A stretch of 64,000 nucleotides of DNA from Pseudomonas sp. GM41(2012) (lineage in GTDB: Bacteria; Pseudomonadota; Gammaproteobacteria; Pseudomonadales; Pseudomonadaceae), in NCBI RefSeq assembly GCF_000282315.2, contig NZ_AKJN02000007.1:496001-560000 (forward strand), given 5' to 3'. The translations under genes were made by a program, and so were the position numbers. This document shows positions 54,335-63,964 of this stretch, piece after piece. The notes under the pieces were generated by a model. That model was given only the letters and a program-made list of their open reading frames with translations, made no database searches and was not told where the DNA came from. Every line of letters begins with the position of its first letter. Positions within the stretch are counted from its first letter, which is position 1.

Positions 54335-56392
54335 ATGATAAAAGCAAAAACAGGCAAGCCAGAAGGGTCGCGCAGCCGGTCACAGATCATCGCGCTGTTC
54401 ATCGCGCTGATCGTCTTCATCATGCTGCTGTTCGCCAACTTCGCGTACCTCAACACCCAGGCCACGTACGACAAACAGTACATCGGCCACGCCGGTGAGC
54501 TGCGCGTGTTGTCCCAGCGTATTGCCAAGAACGCCACCGAAGCCGCTGCCGGCAAGGCGGCGGCGTTCAAGCTGCTGAGCGATGCGCGCAATGACTTTGC
54601 CCAACGCTGGGGCTATCTGAAGAAAGGTGACCCCGCCACCGGCCTGCCGCCGGCGCCGTCCACCGTGCGCCCGGAAATGCGCGCCGTGCAACTGGACTGG
54701 GAACGCTTGCTGAAAAACACCGACGCGATCCTCTCCAGCGAACAGACCGTGCTGTCGCTGCATCAAGTCGCCGCGACCCTGGCCGAAACCGTGCCGCAGT
54801 TGCAGGTCGAGTACGAAAAAGTCGTCGAAACGCTCCTCCAGCGCGGTGCCCCGGCCGCGCAGGTGGCCATGGCCCAGCGCCAGTCGCTATTGGCTGAGCG
54901 GATTCTCGGGGCGGTGAACACCGTGCTGTCCGGTGATGAAAATTCGCAGCAGGCCGCCGACGCCTTCGGTCGCGATGCGGCGCGATTCGGCCTGGTGCTC
55001 AACGGCATGCTCCAGGGCAATCCGTCACTGAAAGTCAGCCAGGTTGAAGACCGCGATGCTCGCGCGCGGTTGATCGAGATTTCCGAGCTGTTCGAATTCG
55101 TCTCGGGTTCGGTGGATGAAATCCTCGAAACCTCGCCGGAGCTGTTCAAGGTCCGCGAATCGGCGACCAATATTTTCACCCTGTCGCAGACCCTGCTCGA
55201 GGAAGCCTCGCACCTGGCCGGCGGTTTCGAAAACCTGGCCGGCGGGCGCAACACCGACACCATTGGCGGCTACGTGCTGGGCCTGTTGGCGCTGATGTCG
55301 ATCATCCTCATTGGTCTGGTGATGGTCCGGGAAACCAACCGTCAGCTGCGCGAAACGGCCGAGAAGAACGAGCGTAACCAGAACGCAATCATGCGCCTGC
55401 TCGACGAGATCGAAGACTTGGCGGACGGCGACCTGACCGTGACTGCCTCGGTGACCGAAGACTTCACCGGGACCATCGCCGACTCGATCAACTATTCCGT
55501 GGACCAACTGCGCGATCTGGTGGCGACCATCAACCTCACCGCCGGCCAGGTCGCTGCCGCCGTGCAGGAAACCCAGGCCACCGCCATGCACCTGGCGCAG
55601 GCTTCTGAGCATCAGGCGCAGCAGATTGCCGAAGCCTCCACCGCAATCAACGACATGGCCCAGTCCATCGATCAGGTCTCGGCCAACGCCGCCGAATCAT
55701 CGGCGGTGGCCGAACGTTCGGTGGAAATCGCCAACAAGGGCAACGAGGTGGTGCACAACACCATCCACGGCATGGACAATATTCGCGAGCAGATTCAAGA
55801 CACCGCCAAGCGCATCAAACGCCTCGGCGAGTCCTCTCAGGAAATCGGCGACATTGTCAGCCTGATCGATGACATTGCCGACCAGACCAACATCCTTGCG
55901 CTCAACGCGGCGATCCAGGCCTCCATGGCCGGTGACGCCGGGCGCGGTTTCGCGGTGGTCGCCGATGAAGTTCAGCGGTTGGCCGAGCGCTCGTCCGCCG
56001 CCACCCGGCAGATCGAAACCCTGGTGCGGGCGATTCAGACCGACACCAACGAAGCGGTGATTTCCATGGAACAGACCACCACCGAAGTGGTGCGTGGCGC
56101 TCGTCTGGCGCAGGATGCCGGAGTGGCCCTGGAAGAAATCGAAGGTGTGTCGAAGACCCTCGCCGCGTTGATCCAGAGTATTTCCAACGCCGCCCAGCAA
56201 CAGACGTCCTCGGCCGGTCAGATTTCCCTGACGATGAACGTGATCCAGCAGATCACCACGCAGACCTCGTCCGGCTCCACCGCCACCGCCGAGAGCATTG
56301 GCAACCTGGCGAAAATGGCCAGCCAGCTGCGGCGTTCGGTGTCCGGTTTCACCTTGCCGGCCGCCAAGGCTGAGGCTGCGGATAAAGTGTGA
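54335..56392 (+). CDS. pilJ: Type IV pilus chemoreceptor PilJ
   Basis: 685 residues. Membrane helix 1 (about 20-40, [19 protein letters not shown]), a long periplasmic ligand region of about 265 residues, membrane helix 2 near 310-332 ([16 protein letters not shown]), a HAMP linker, and a methyl-accepting domain with tip (about 505-560) [19 protein letters not shown] and [19 protein letters not shown]. The normal AARAGE is replaced by ASMAGD, a PilJ trait. It senses pilin and surface contact in P. aeruginosa. No methyltransferase gene lies in this operon. Confidence 0.97.
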   Translation: MIKAKTGKPEGSRSRSQIIALFIALIVFIMLLFANFAYLNTQATYDKQYIGHAGELRVLSQRIAKNATEAAAGKAAAFKLLSDARNDFAQRWGYLKKGDPATGLPPAPSTVRPEMRAVQLDWERLLKNTDAILSSEQTVLSLHQVAATLAETVPQLQVEYEKVVETLLQRGAPAAQVAMAQRQSLLAERILGAVNTVLSGDENSQQAADAFGRDAARFGLVLNGMLQGNPSLKVSQVEDRDARARLIEISELFEFVSGSVDEILETSPELFKVRESATNIFTLSQTLLEEASHLAGGFENLAGGRNTDTIGGYVLGLLALMSIILIGLVMVRETNRQLRETAEKNERNQNAIMRLLDEIEDLADGDLTVTASVTEDFTGTIADSINYSVDQLRDLVATINLTAGQVAAAVQETQATAMHLAQASEHQAQQIAEASTAINDMAQSIDQVSANAAESSAVAERSVEIANKGNEVVHNTIHGMDNIREQIQDTAKRIKRLGESSQEIGDIVSLIDDIADQTNILALNAAIQASMAGDAGRGFAVVADEVQRLAERSSAATRQIETLVRAIQTDTNEAVISMEQTTTEVVRGARLAQDAGVALEEIEGVSKTLAALIQSISNAAQQQTSSAGQISLTMNVIQQITTQTSSGSTATAESIGNLAKMASQLRRSVSGFTLPAAKAEAADKV

Positions 56393-56444
56393 AACGCCTG
56401 CGAGCGAATGCATTTTTTGAGTAGAGCAGTGATTTGGAGTGGTT

Positions 56445-59400
56445 ATGGGTGATCGGCACGACTATGTGGCCCTCGAGTGGGTCAAAGGCGAGATTGCCGA
56501 AACGCTGAAAGTGGCTCACCAGGCGATTGAAACGTTGCTTGATGACCCGCAGGCGACGCACGCCCTCAGCGAATGCCTGGCGTGCATCCATCAGGTTCAC
56601 GGCAGTTTGCAGATGGTCGAATTCTACGGCGCGGCGCTGCTCGCCGAAGAGATGGAACATCTGACCACCGCCTTGCAACAGAACCGCGTCAGTCATCGCG
56701 ATGAGACGCTCCACCTGTTGCTGCAAGCCCTTGGGCAGCTGCCGATTTACCTCGACCGGGTGCAAGGTGCGCGCCGCGACCTGCCGCTGGTGGTGTTGCC
56801 ACTGATCAACGATCTGCGCAGCGCCCGTGGCGAAAGCCTGTTGTCGGAAACCAGCCTGTTCAGCCCGCAATTGCCGGACCTGCCGCCACTGGACGAAGAG
56901 TCGCTGGCGCTGCTGGAGCCGGCGGATTTACCGAACGTGCTGCGCAAGTTGCGGCAAATGTTGCAGATGGCCCTGGTCGGGTTACTGCGTGAACAGGACG
57001 GCGAAACCAATCTCGGTTACCTGACCAAGGTTTTTGCGCGCCTCGAAGGGCTGTGCGGCAACGCGCCCTTGAGCCCATTGTGGCAAGTCGCCTCGGCGCT
57101 GGTCGAAGGCATGCGCGACGGCTCGATTGCCAACAGCCCGGCGTTGCGCAGTCTGTTCAAGGAGGCCGACAAAGAACTGAAGCGCCTGCTCGAACAGGGC
57201 ATGCCCGGCATCAATCAGCCGGCGCCGCTAGAGTTGCTCAAGAGTTTGCTGTTCTACATTGCCAAGACCGAACATCCCACCGGGCAGATGCTGACCATGA
57301 AAGATCGCTACGGACTGGACGACGCGCTGCCTGACAGCGCAATGGTCGACGAAGAACGAGCACGGCTGGCCGGTCCCGACCGCGATGCCATGCGCTCGGT
57401 GTTGGCCGCTTTGTGTGAAGAGCTGGTGCGGGTCAAGGAACGCCTGGACCTGTTCGTGCGCAGCGACCGCCAACACACCTCGGACCTCGAAAGCCTGCTG
57501 GCGCCCCTGCGGCAAATCGCCGACACCCTGGCGGTGCTCGGTTTCGGCCAGCCGCGCAAGGTCATCATCGATCAACTGGCGGTGGTGCTGAGCCTCGCCC
57601 AGGGCCAGCGTGAGCCCAACGACGCAATCCTGATGGACGTCGCCGGTGCCTTGCTCTACGTCGAAGCGACGCTGGCCGGCATGGTCGGCACCGTCGAGCC
57701 GGAAAGCCAGGAAGAAAGCCGCCTGCCGACCACCGACCTGACCCAGATCCATCAGATTGTGATCAAGGAAGCGCGCATCTGCCTGCAACAGGCCAAGGAC
57801 ATGATCGTCGACTACATCGACGCCGACTGGGACCGCCAGCATTTGCAGCCACTGCCGGCCCTGCTGACCCAAGTGCGCGGTGCGCTGGCGATGATTCCGT
57901 TGAGCCGTGCGGCGAGCCTGATCGAAACCTGCAACCACTTCATCCGCGAGCACCTGCTGCTGGATCCGGATCACCCCGGCTGGCAGGAACTGGACAGCCT
58001 GGCCGACGTCATCACCAGCATCGAGTACTACCTGGAGCGCCTCAGCGACGACCCCGAAGCGCCGGGCGAACAGTTGCTCGACGTCGCGGAAAAAAGCCTG
58101 GCCGCACTTGGCTTTTTCCCCAGCGAGCAGCAGGTGCCGGTGCTTGAAGATGTGCTCAGCCCGAGTGAAGCGCAGGTCATGCAGGATTTGCAGGAACTGG
58201 ACGACCCTGAGACCGTCAAGTCACTGGCCGATGTATTGGCCAGCCCTGTGTCCTCCGTCAATCCGCCCGCCCTGACTATCCCCGGAAGCCTGTTGCCGCC
58301 GCCCACCGGTGAAGAGCCGGTGGACGATGAACTGCGGGAAGTGTTCCTCGAAGAGACCGATGAAGTCCTGGAAATCCTCCGGGAATACCTGCCGCGCTGG
58401 ACGGCTAACCCCAACGATAAACCTGCCTTGAGTGAATTGCGTCGGGCATTCCACACCTTGAAAGGCAGTGGCCGAATGGTCCGCGCGTTGGTGTTGGGTG
58501 AACTGGCCTGGGCGGTGGAAAACTTGCTCAACCGCGTGCTGGAGCACAGCGTTGCGCCAGGGGCAGCGGTGCAACAATTGCTCCGCGATGCCCTGGACCT
58601 GCTGCCGAAGCTGGTGGCCGAATTTGCCGCCAATGCCCAGCGCCAATGCAACCAGGTCGACCAACTGGCTGCTCGCGCCCATGCCCTCGCCAAGGGCGAT
58701 ACGCCTGCCAGCGATGAAGATACCCAGGATGTGGCAGCCCTCGATCCGCTGTTGCTGGAGATCTTCCGCAAGGAAGCCGAGACCCATCTCGCCAGCCTCA
58801 ACCGTTTCCTCGATCAAGCCGCCGAGCACGTGCCGTTGCAGGCCAGCGACGAGTTGCAGCGGGCGCTGCACACCCTCAAGGGCAGCGCCTCCATGGCTGG
58901 CGTATTGCCGATTGCCGAGCTGGCGACGCCACTGGATCATCTGGCCCGGGAGTACAAGGCGCACCTGCTCGCCCTCGACCTGGACGAAGTCGAACTGCTG
59001 CTCGAAGCCGAAGGATTGTTCCGTCTCGGGTTGCGACAGCTCAAGACTGATCCACTGGCGGAGATTCCCGGCGCCCGCTCATTGATCGAGCGCACCCGGG
59101 CGTTGCTGGCCGAGCGGCTGGAAACGCTCCTGAGTGCACCGAATACCAGATTGCGCATCAAGCGTGATCCGCAACTGATCAACAACTTCCTCGCCCAAGG
59201 CATGGACATCCTGCTGGACGCCGAAAGCCTGTTGCAGCGCTGGCAGCAACATCCCGGTGAGCGTCAGGAACTCAGTGCGCTGCTGGACGAATTGACCACC
59301 CTCGGCGAAGGCGCGCACCTGGCGGATCTGCATCCGGTGGATGAACTCTGCGAAGCCTTGCTCGACCTCTACGGCGCGGTGGAAGAAAGCAGCCTGGCGG

Positions 59401-62400
59401 TCAGCGAAGCGTTTTTCCATGAGGCGCAAAGTGCCCATGAAGCGCTGATCAATATGCTCGACGAACTGGCCGCCGGCCAGGAAGTCAGCCCGCAACCGGA
59501 ACGTATTCGGGCCTTGCGCGGCTTGCTCGATGAGGGCCTGGATCCGTCGGCAATGGGGCTGATTCGCAGCGATGGCAGCCGCACATTGAGCATCCGGGAA
59601 CTGGGCGACGCCACCGCCGAACTTGAAAACACACTACCCCCTGTGGGAGCGAGCCTGCTCGCGATGGACGTCAACGATGACGCATTATCGCAGGATAAAC
59701 GCGGCGCCTATGAATCCATCGCGAGCAGGCTCGCTCCCACAAAGGATCATGAGCTGGACGACGAGATCGTTTCGATCTTCCTCGAAGAGGCGGTGGATAT
59801 CCTCGAGAGCGCCGGCCAGGCTTTGCAGCGCTGGCTGGGCGACCCGGACAACGTTGCGCCGTTGTTGTCGTTGCAGCGAGATTTGCACACCCTCAAGGGG
59901 GGCGCGCGGATGGCCGAGGTCGAGCCGGTCGGTGAGCTGGCCCATGAACTGGAAAGCCTTTACGAAGGTCTGGTGGACCGCCGTTACGCCTACAGCGAAG
60001 CTTTGGCGCACTTGCTGCAACACAGTCATGACCGGCTCGCGCAGCTGCTTGAACAGTTGCAGAACCAGCGGCCATTGGGCGATCCGGGTGAGATGATCGA
60101 GGCCATTCGCGAGTTTCGTCAGGGCAACGCCAGCGCTGTTGAAACGGTCGAACCGGCACGGGCCGAGGACTCACCGAGTCATGATCCGGAGCTTCTGGAG
60201 ATCTTCCTCGAGGAAGGTTTCGACATCATCGAAAACTCCGGCGCGGCGCTGGTGCGCTGGCAGGCTGAGCCGTCGAATCGTCAGGAAGTGGAAACCCTGC
60301 TGCGTGATTTGCACACCCTCAAGGGTGGCGCGCGGATGGTGGAAATCGCGCCGATCGGCGACCTCGCCCATGAGCTGGAATTCCTCTACGAAGGCCTGTC
60401 CGCTGGCGTGTTGCAACCCACTGCCGCGTTGTTCGGCTTGTTGCAAAGCAGCCACGACCGACTGGCGCAAATGCTCGACGCGACCCGTGCCGGTCAGCCA
60501 TTGCCGCCCGCCGATCAACTGATCGATGAGATCAAGAATTTCAGTCATCCGGTGGCGCCCGAAACACCGGCGCCGGTCCAGGTGCCTGCAACGCCGAAAA
60601 TCGAGACGCCGGCACTGCAATCCGATGTCGGCGCGGACATGGTCAAGGTCTCGGCAGAACTGCTCGACGATCTGGTCAACCTGGCCGGCGAAACCTCGAT
60701 CTTCCGTGGGCGGATCGAACAACAGGTCAACGATGCACGTGTGACTCTGAGCGAAATGGAAACCACCATCGAGCGCATGCGCGACCAATTGCGCCGGCTC
60801 GACACCGAAACTCAGGGGCGGATTCTCAGCCGTCAGCAAGTCGACGCCGAACGCCTGGGCTACGAAGAATTCGATCCGCTGGAAATGGACCGTCACTCGC
60901 AGTTGCAGCAACTGTCGCGCGCGCTGTTCGAATCCGCCTCCGACTTGCTCGACCTCAAGGAAACCCTCGACCGACGCAATCAGGACGCGGAAAACCTGCT
61001 GCAACAACAGGGCCGCATCAACACCGAATTGCAGGAAGGCCTGATGCGTACGCGCATGGTGCCGTTCGAGCGGATGCTGCCGCGCCTGAAGCGGATCGTC
61101 CGTCAGGTCTCCAGCGAACTGGGCAAGGACGTGGAATTCATCGTCGGCAATGCCGAAGGCGAGATGGACCGCAACGTCCTCGAACGCATGGCCGCGCCGC
61201 TGGAACACATGCTGCGCAACGCCGTGGATCATGGCCTGGAATCCGCCGAGGTGCGTATCGCGGCGGGTAAACCGGCTCAGGGGCGAATCACCCTCGACCT
61301 GTCGCGAGAGGGCGGCGACATCATTTTCGACATCCGCGACGACGGTGCCGGTGTGCCGTTGGACGCGGTGCGGAGTAAGGCGATCAAACGCGGGTTGCTG
61401 GCCCCGGACAGCGATATCAGCGACCGCGACGTGTTGCAATTCATCCTGCAACCGGGGTTCTCCACCGCCGAGAAAATCACCCAGATTTCCGGACGCGGCG
61501 TCGGCATGGACGTGGTGCATGAAGAGGTCCGGCAGCTCGGCGGCAGCATGAGCATCGACTCTGTGCCGGGGCAGGGCGTGCACTTCCGGATTCGCCTGCC
61601 GTTTACCGTGTCGGTCAACCGGGCGCTGATGGTGCAGTGCTTTGATGATCAGTACGCGATCCCGCTGAACACCATCGACGGCATCGTTCGCGTGCTGCCC
61701 AACGAACTTGAAGGGCATTACCGGCTCGATCCGCCGACCTACAAATACGCCGGGCAAGACTATGAACTGTGCTACCTCGGCGAACTGCTGAAAACCAGCC
61801 AGCGTCCGAAACTGCTGGGCCAGAGCCTGCCGTTGCCGGTGTTGCTGGTGCAGTGCAACGAGCGGCACATCGCGGTGCAAGTCGACTCCATGGCTGGCAC
61901 TCGCGAGATCGTGGTCAAAAGCCTCGGCCCGCAGTTTGCAGCGGTGCAGGGTTTGTCCGGGGCGACAATTCTCGGCGATGGGCGGGTGGTGCTGATTCTT
62001 GATTTGCTGGCGCCGATCCGCGCGATGCAGGCCCGTTTGCCGCAACAGCCAGTGACTCAGGACGCGGAGGTCGAGCCGCATAAACCGCTGCTGGTGCTGG
62101 TGGTCGATGATTCGGTGACCGTGCGCAAGGTCACCAGCCGTCTGCTGGAACGCCACGGCATGAACGTGCTGACCGCCAAGGACGGGGTCGACGCCATGTT
62201 GCTGCTTGAAGAGCACATGCCTGACCTGATGCTGCTGGACATCGAAATGCCGCGCATGGACGGTTTTGAAGTCGCGACCCAGGTCCGCGCCGACGAACGT
62301 CTGCAGCACCTGCCGATCATCATGATCACCTCCCGCACCGGGCAGAAACACCGCGATCGCGCCATGGCCATCGGCGTCAACGACTACCTCGGCAAGCCGT

Positions 62401-62456
62401 ACCAGGAATCGGTGCTGCTCGACAGCATCCACCTGTGGAGCAAAACCCATGCTTGA
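56445..62456 (+). CDS. chpA: Hybrid chemosensory histidine kinase ChpA (multiple phosphotransfer domains)
   Basis: 2003 residues from ATG 56445, with GGAG 5 nt upstream. Domains in order: an N-terminal degenerate Hpt with His49 (IHQVHGSL); a segment with Thr475 (LTQVRGAL) in Hpt-like context; Hpt His670 (HTLKGSGRM); Hpt His809 (HTLKGSASM); an Hpt-like repeat with Thr951 in place of His (LTTLGEGAHLADL); Hpt His1148 and His1290 (HTLKGGARM); dimerisation, HATPase (LRNAVDHGLE, ISGRGVGMDVV) and CheW domains; and a C-terminal receiver (VVDDSVTVRKV, LMLLDIEMPRMDG). P. aeruginosa ChpA is about 2470 residues, so this version is shorter. It drives PilG/PilH phosphorylation. A REP doublet is translated in its linker (see repeat entry). 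Confidence 0.97.
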   Translation: MGDRHDYVALEWVKGEIAETLKVAHQAIETLLDDPQATHALSECLACIHQVHGSLQMVEFYGAALLAEEMEHLTTALQQNRVSHRDETLHLLLQALGQLPIYLDRVQGARRDLPLVVLPLINDLRSARGESLLSETSLFSPQLPDLPPLDEESLALLEPADLPNVLRKLRQMLQMALVGLLREQDGETNLGYLTKVFARLEGLCGNAPLSPLWQVASALVEGMRDGSIANSPALRSLFKEADKELKRLLEQGMPGINQPAPLELLKSLLFYIAKTEHPTGQMLTMKDRYGLDDALPDSAMVDEERARLAGPDRDAMRSVLAALCEELVRVKERLDLFVRSDRQHTSDLESLLAPLRQIADTLAVLGFGQPRKVIIDQLAVVLSLAQGQREPNDAILMDVAGALLYVEATLAGMVGTVEPESQEESRLPTTDLTQIHQIVIKEARICLQQAKDMIVDYIDADWDRQHLQPLPALLTQVRGALAMIPLSRAASLIETCNHFIREHLLLDPDHPGWQELDSLADVITSIEYYLERLSDDPEAPGEQLLDVAEKSLAALGFFPSEQQVPVLEDVLSPSEAQVMQDLQELDDPETVKSLADVLASPVSSVNPPALTIPGSLLPPPTGEEPVDDELREVFLEETDEVLEILREYLPRWTANPNDKPALSELRRAFHTLKGSGRMVRALVLGELAWAVENLLNRVLEHSVAPGAAVQQLLRDALDLLPKLVAEFAANAQRQCNQVDQLAARAHALAKGDTPASDEDTQDVAALDPLLLEIFRKEAETHLASLNRFLDQAAEHVPLQASDELQRALHTLKGSASMAGVLPIAELATPLDHLAREYKAHLLALDLDEVELLLEAEGLFRLGLRQLKTDPLAEIPGARSLIERTRALLAERLETLLSAPNTRLRIKRDPQLINNFLAQGMDILLDAESLLQRWQQHPGERQELSALLDELTTLGEGAHLADLHPVDELCEALLDLYGAVEESSLAVSEAFFHEAQSAHEALINMLDELAAGQEVSPQPERIRALRGLLDEGLDPSAMGLIRSDGSRTLSIRELGDATAELENTLPPVGASLLAMDVNDDALSQDKRGAYESIASRLAPTKDHELDDEIVSIFLEEAVDILESAGQALQRWLGDPDNVAPLLSLQRDLHTLKGGARMAEVEPVGELAHELESLYEGLVDRRYAYSEALAHLLQHSHDRLAQLLEQLQNQRPLGDPGEMIEAIREFRQGNASAVETVEPARAEDSPSHDPELLEIFLEEGFDIIENSGAALVRWQAEPSNRQEVETLLRDLHTLKGGARMVEIAPIGDLAHELEFLYEGLSAGVLQPTAALFGLLQSSHDRLAQMLDATRAGQPLPPADQLIDEIKNFSHPVAPETPAPVQVPATPKIETPALQSDVGADMVKVSAELLDDLVNLAGETSIFRGRIEQQVNDARVTLSEMETTIERMRDQLRRLDTETQGRILSRQQVDAERLGYEEFDPLEMDRHSQLQQLSRALFESASDLLDLKETLDRRNQDAENLLQQQGRINTELQEGLMRTRMVPFERMLPRLKRIVRQVSSELGKDVEFIVGNAEGEMDRNVLERMAAPLEHMLRNAVDHGLESAEVRIAAGKPAQGRITLDLSREGGDIIFDIRDDGAGVPLDAVRSKAIKRGLLAPDSDISDRDVLQFILQPGFSTAEKITQISGRGVGMDVVHEEVRQLGGSMSIDSVPGQGVHFRIRLPFTVSVNRALMVQCFDDQYAIPLNTIDGIVRVLPNELEGHYRLDPPTYKYAGQDYELCYLGELLKTSQRPKLLGQSLPLPVLLVQCNERHIAVQVDSMAGTREIVVKSLGPQFAAVQGLSGATILGDGRVVLILDLLAPIRAMQARLPQQPVTQDAEVEPHKPLLVLVVDDSVTVRKVTSRLLERHGMNVLTAKDGVDAMLLLEEHMPDLMLLDIEMPRMDGFEVATQVRADERLQHLPIIMITSRTGQKHRDRAMAIGVNDYLGKPYQESVLLDSIHLWSKTHA
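59642..59741. repeat. REP doublet inside the chpA coding region
   Basis: Perfect 27-bp inverted arms (59642-59668 and 59715-59741), core GAGCGAGCCTGCTCGCGATGG, with a 46-bp spacer lie wholly in chpA. The frame is kept: it encodes residues of about 1066-1099, including VGASLLAM and SIASRLAPT, which are the usual REP translations. It sits in the linker between the Thr951 repeat and Hpt His1148. Confidence 0.95.
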
Positions 62457-62904
62457 GCACCGCACCAGCAACCTCACCGGCCTGCTGCTGCCCTTGGCTG
62501 ACCGCAACCTGATCTTGCCCAACGTCGCTGTGGCGGAGCTTATTGATTACCAACCCAGCGCCTTCGACCTCGACACGCCGCCGTGGTACCTCGGGCGGGT
62601 CATGTGGCGGAACCGGCAGATTCCGTTGCTGAGTTTCGAGTCGGCGTGTGGGCAGAAAATCGTTATCGGTGAGCGAGCGCGGATCGTCATCCTCAATGCC
62701 CTTGGTGGGCGGCCCGATTTGAAATTCATCGCCTTGCTGGTGCAGGGGATTCCGCGGTCTTACAAGCTTGATAGTCAGTTGAGCTATGTGGATGTGCCGT
62801 TGTGCTCGCTGGAACAGGCGGCGGTGCAGGTGGGGGAGCAGGTGGCCAAGGTGCCGAATTTGTTGGCTCTGGAAGAACTGCTTGTGAATGCAAGTCTGGT
62901 CTGA
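62449..62904 (+). CDS. chpC: CheW-like protein ChpC
   Basis: A 151-residue CheW-domain protein (TGLLLPLADRNLILPNVAVAEL, WYLGRVMWRNRQIPLLSFE). Its start overlaps the chpA stop by 8 nt. In P. aeruginosa ChpC is an optional adaptor of the Pil-Chp system, preceded there by the methylesterase gene chpB, which is absent here. Confidence 0.93.
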   Translation: MLEHRTSNLTGLLLPLADRNLILPNVAVAELIDYQPSAFDLDTPPWYLGRVMWRNRQIPLLSFESACGQKIVIGERARIVILNALGGRPDLKFIALLVQGIPRSYKLDSQLSYVDVPLCSLEQAAVQVGEQVAKVPNLLALEELLVNASLV

Positions 62905-62913
62905 CCGGATCCC

Positions 62914-63046
62914 TGTGGCGAGGGGGCTTGCCCCCGTTCGGCTGCGTAGCAGTCGTAAAACCATTGCATGCGGTGTACCTGATACACCTCGGTTGCAGAT
63001 TTTGGGGCCGCTTCGCGACCCAACGGGGGCAAGCCCCCTCACCACA
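62914..63046. repeat. About 130-bp element family 2, copy 3
   Basis: Ends TGTGGCGAGGGGGCTTGCCC and inverse (62914-62938 and 63022-63046, one mismatch) with the internal units GGCTGCGTAGCAGTCGTAAA and GGGGCCGCTTCGCGACC, i.e. the copy 1/2 units in the opposite order. It lies between convergent chpC and the DUF6124 gene. Confidence 0.85.
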
Positions 63047-63057
63047 AGGGTTCTGCG

Positions 63058-63435
63058 CTAAACCCCGGCCCGAGCCTTCATCTGCGCCGACTCATGATGA
63101 TCCAGCGCCCGCTCCACCAACAATTGCACCCCATCCGCCATGCGGCTGAGCGCCAAGGCTACAGAGCGGCGTGAGCCTTCCACATCGTCCGCCAGATCGG
63201 CAGCAATGGCGCTGATGGACAGCAGGTCTTCGGAGGCATTGGTCAGGAGGGCTTCGGTGTCGATGTCGGGGGAGACGCTGAAGAGGTGATGTTTGCGGCG
63301 CTTGCCCGGTTTTTCAGGGGGTGGGAAGTAATAGGAAAAGACGCGGTCGGCGGCTTCCTTGAGTTTTTCGGCTTCGAGGGAGGCTTGGGGATCGGTGTCA
63401 GTGTTATCTGCTGAGTTGGGCGTTACCTTGGACAT
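63058..63435 (-). CDS. DUF6124 family protein
   Basis: A 125-residue acidic protein (MSKVTPNSADNTDTDPQASL). The family pattern is KLKEAADRVFSYYFPP, FSVSPDIDTEALLTNASEDL and RRSVALALSRMADGVQLLVERAL. The family is common and multi-copy in Pseudomonas with no known function. ATG 63435 is chosen; upstream in-frame codons run into a structured leader. Confidence 0.8.
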   Translation of the reverse strand: MSKVTPNSADNTDTDPQASLEAEKLKEAADRVFSYYFPPPEKPGKRRKHHLFSVSPDIDTEALLTNASEDLLSISAIAADLADDVEGSRRSVALALSRMADGVQLLVERALDHHESAQMKARAGV

Positions 63436-63481
63436 AATGAGTTTCCGCTTACAGATTGGAGTTGGCCCATTCGTTATGAAT

Positions 63482-63503
63482 GGCGCTTTTGCGCCCTTTT
63501 TTT
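63482..63503. other. Hairpin in the DUF6124 leader
   Basis: GGCGC-TTTT-GCGCC (63482-63495) is followed on the plus strand by C and T7. On the minus strand the same hairpin lies about 46 nt upstream of the DUF6124 ATG. It resembles a plus-strand terminator, but the nearest plus-strand gene (chpC) ends 580 nt earlier, so a leader element is equally likely. Confidence 0.5.
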
Positions 63504-63687
63504 GGGGTTTCCAGTCCCAGTCACTGGATGTGCAGCGACACACAAACGATAAAGATCAACGCAAAAAACCACCAGTCGGCGGGTTCCGGCATTGCTGTAG
63601 GCAGCGACGCTAGATTGCGTAGCCTCACACCGTTCCTGCGGACAAACTTTTAAACACAAATCCCCATTTGGCTGGCGAAGGTTGAAG

Positions 63688-63725
63688 AGTCCCAAAAAGG
63701 GACTGATCGGTCCTTTTTTGGGACT
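63688..63725. repeat. Strong palindrome of unknown role
   Basis: Arms AGTCCCAAAAAGGGAC (63688-63703) and GTCCTTTTTTGGGACT (63710-63725) pair at 15 of 16 positions around TGATCG. There is no flanking gene on either side within 250 bp, so it is neither a proven terminator nor an operator. Confidence 0.8.
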
Positions 63726-63790
63726 TATTGATGATTGATGTGGCGCTTTCTAAGGACAGGTGTTTCAACACAAAAACTAGGTGTGTTCGA

Positions 63791-63964
63791 AATCCACCCC
63801 TCACCCCAGCCCTCTCCCCAGAGGGGAGAGGGGGAAAGGGAGCCGATCTTCAAGCCTTTCAAAACCTGAGTTCAACTTGATATCTCAGGTCGAAAAATTT
63901 CTTTTAAACGCATCGATCAGTCCCCTCGCCCCTCTGGGGAGAGGGTTAGGGTGAGGGGTGGATT
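63791..63964. repeat. Large imperfect inverted repeat
   Basis: AATCCACCCCTCACCCCAGC (from 63791) and its inverted copy ending GTGAGGGGTGGATT (to 63964) bracket about 100 bp; the inner CTCTCCCCAGAGG units pair as well. The motif resembles common intergenic mobile repeats in proteobacteria (from memory). Confidence 0.75.

Noticed and set aside
60171-62522. 783-codon open frame on the minus strand opposite chpA
   Set aside because: It is antisense to the ChpA kinase and receiver domains; the composition (many His, Gln, Arg) mirrors chpA codon bias and no domain is recognisable.
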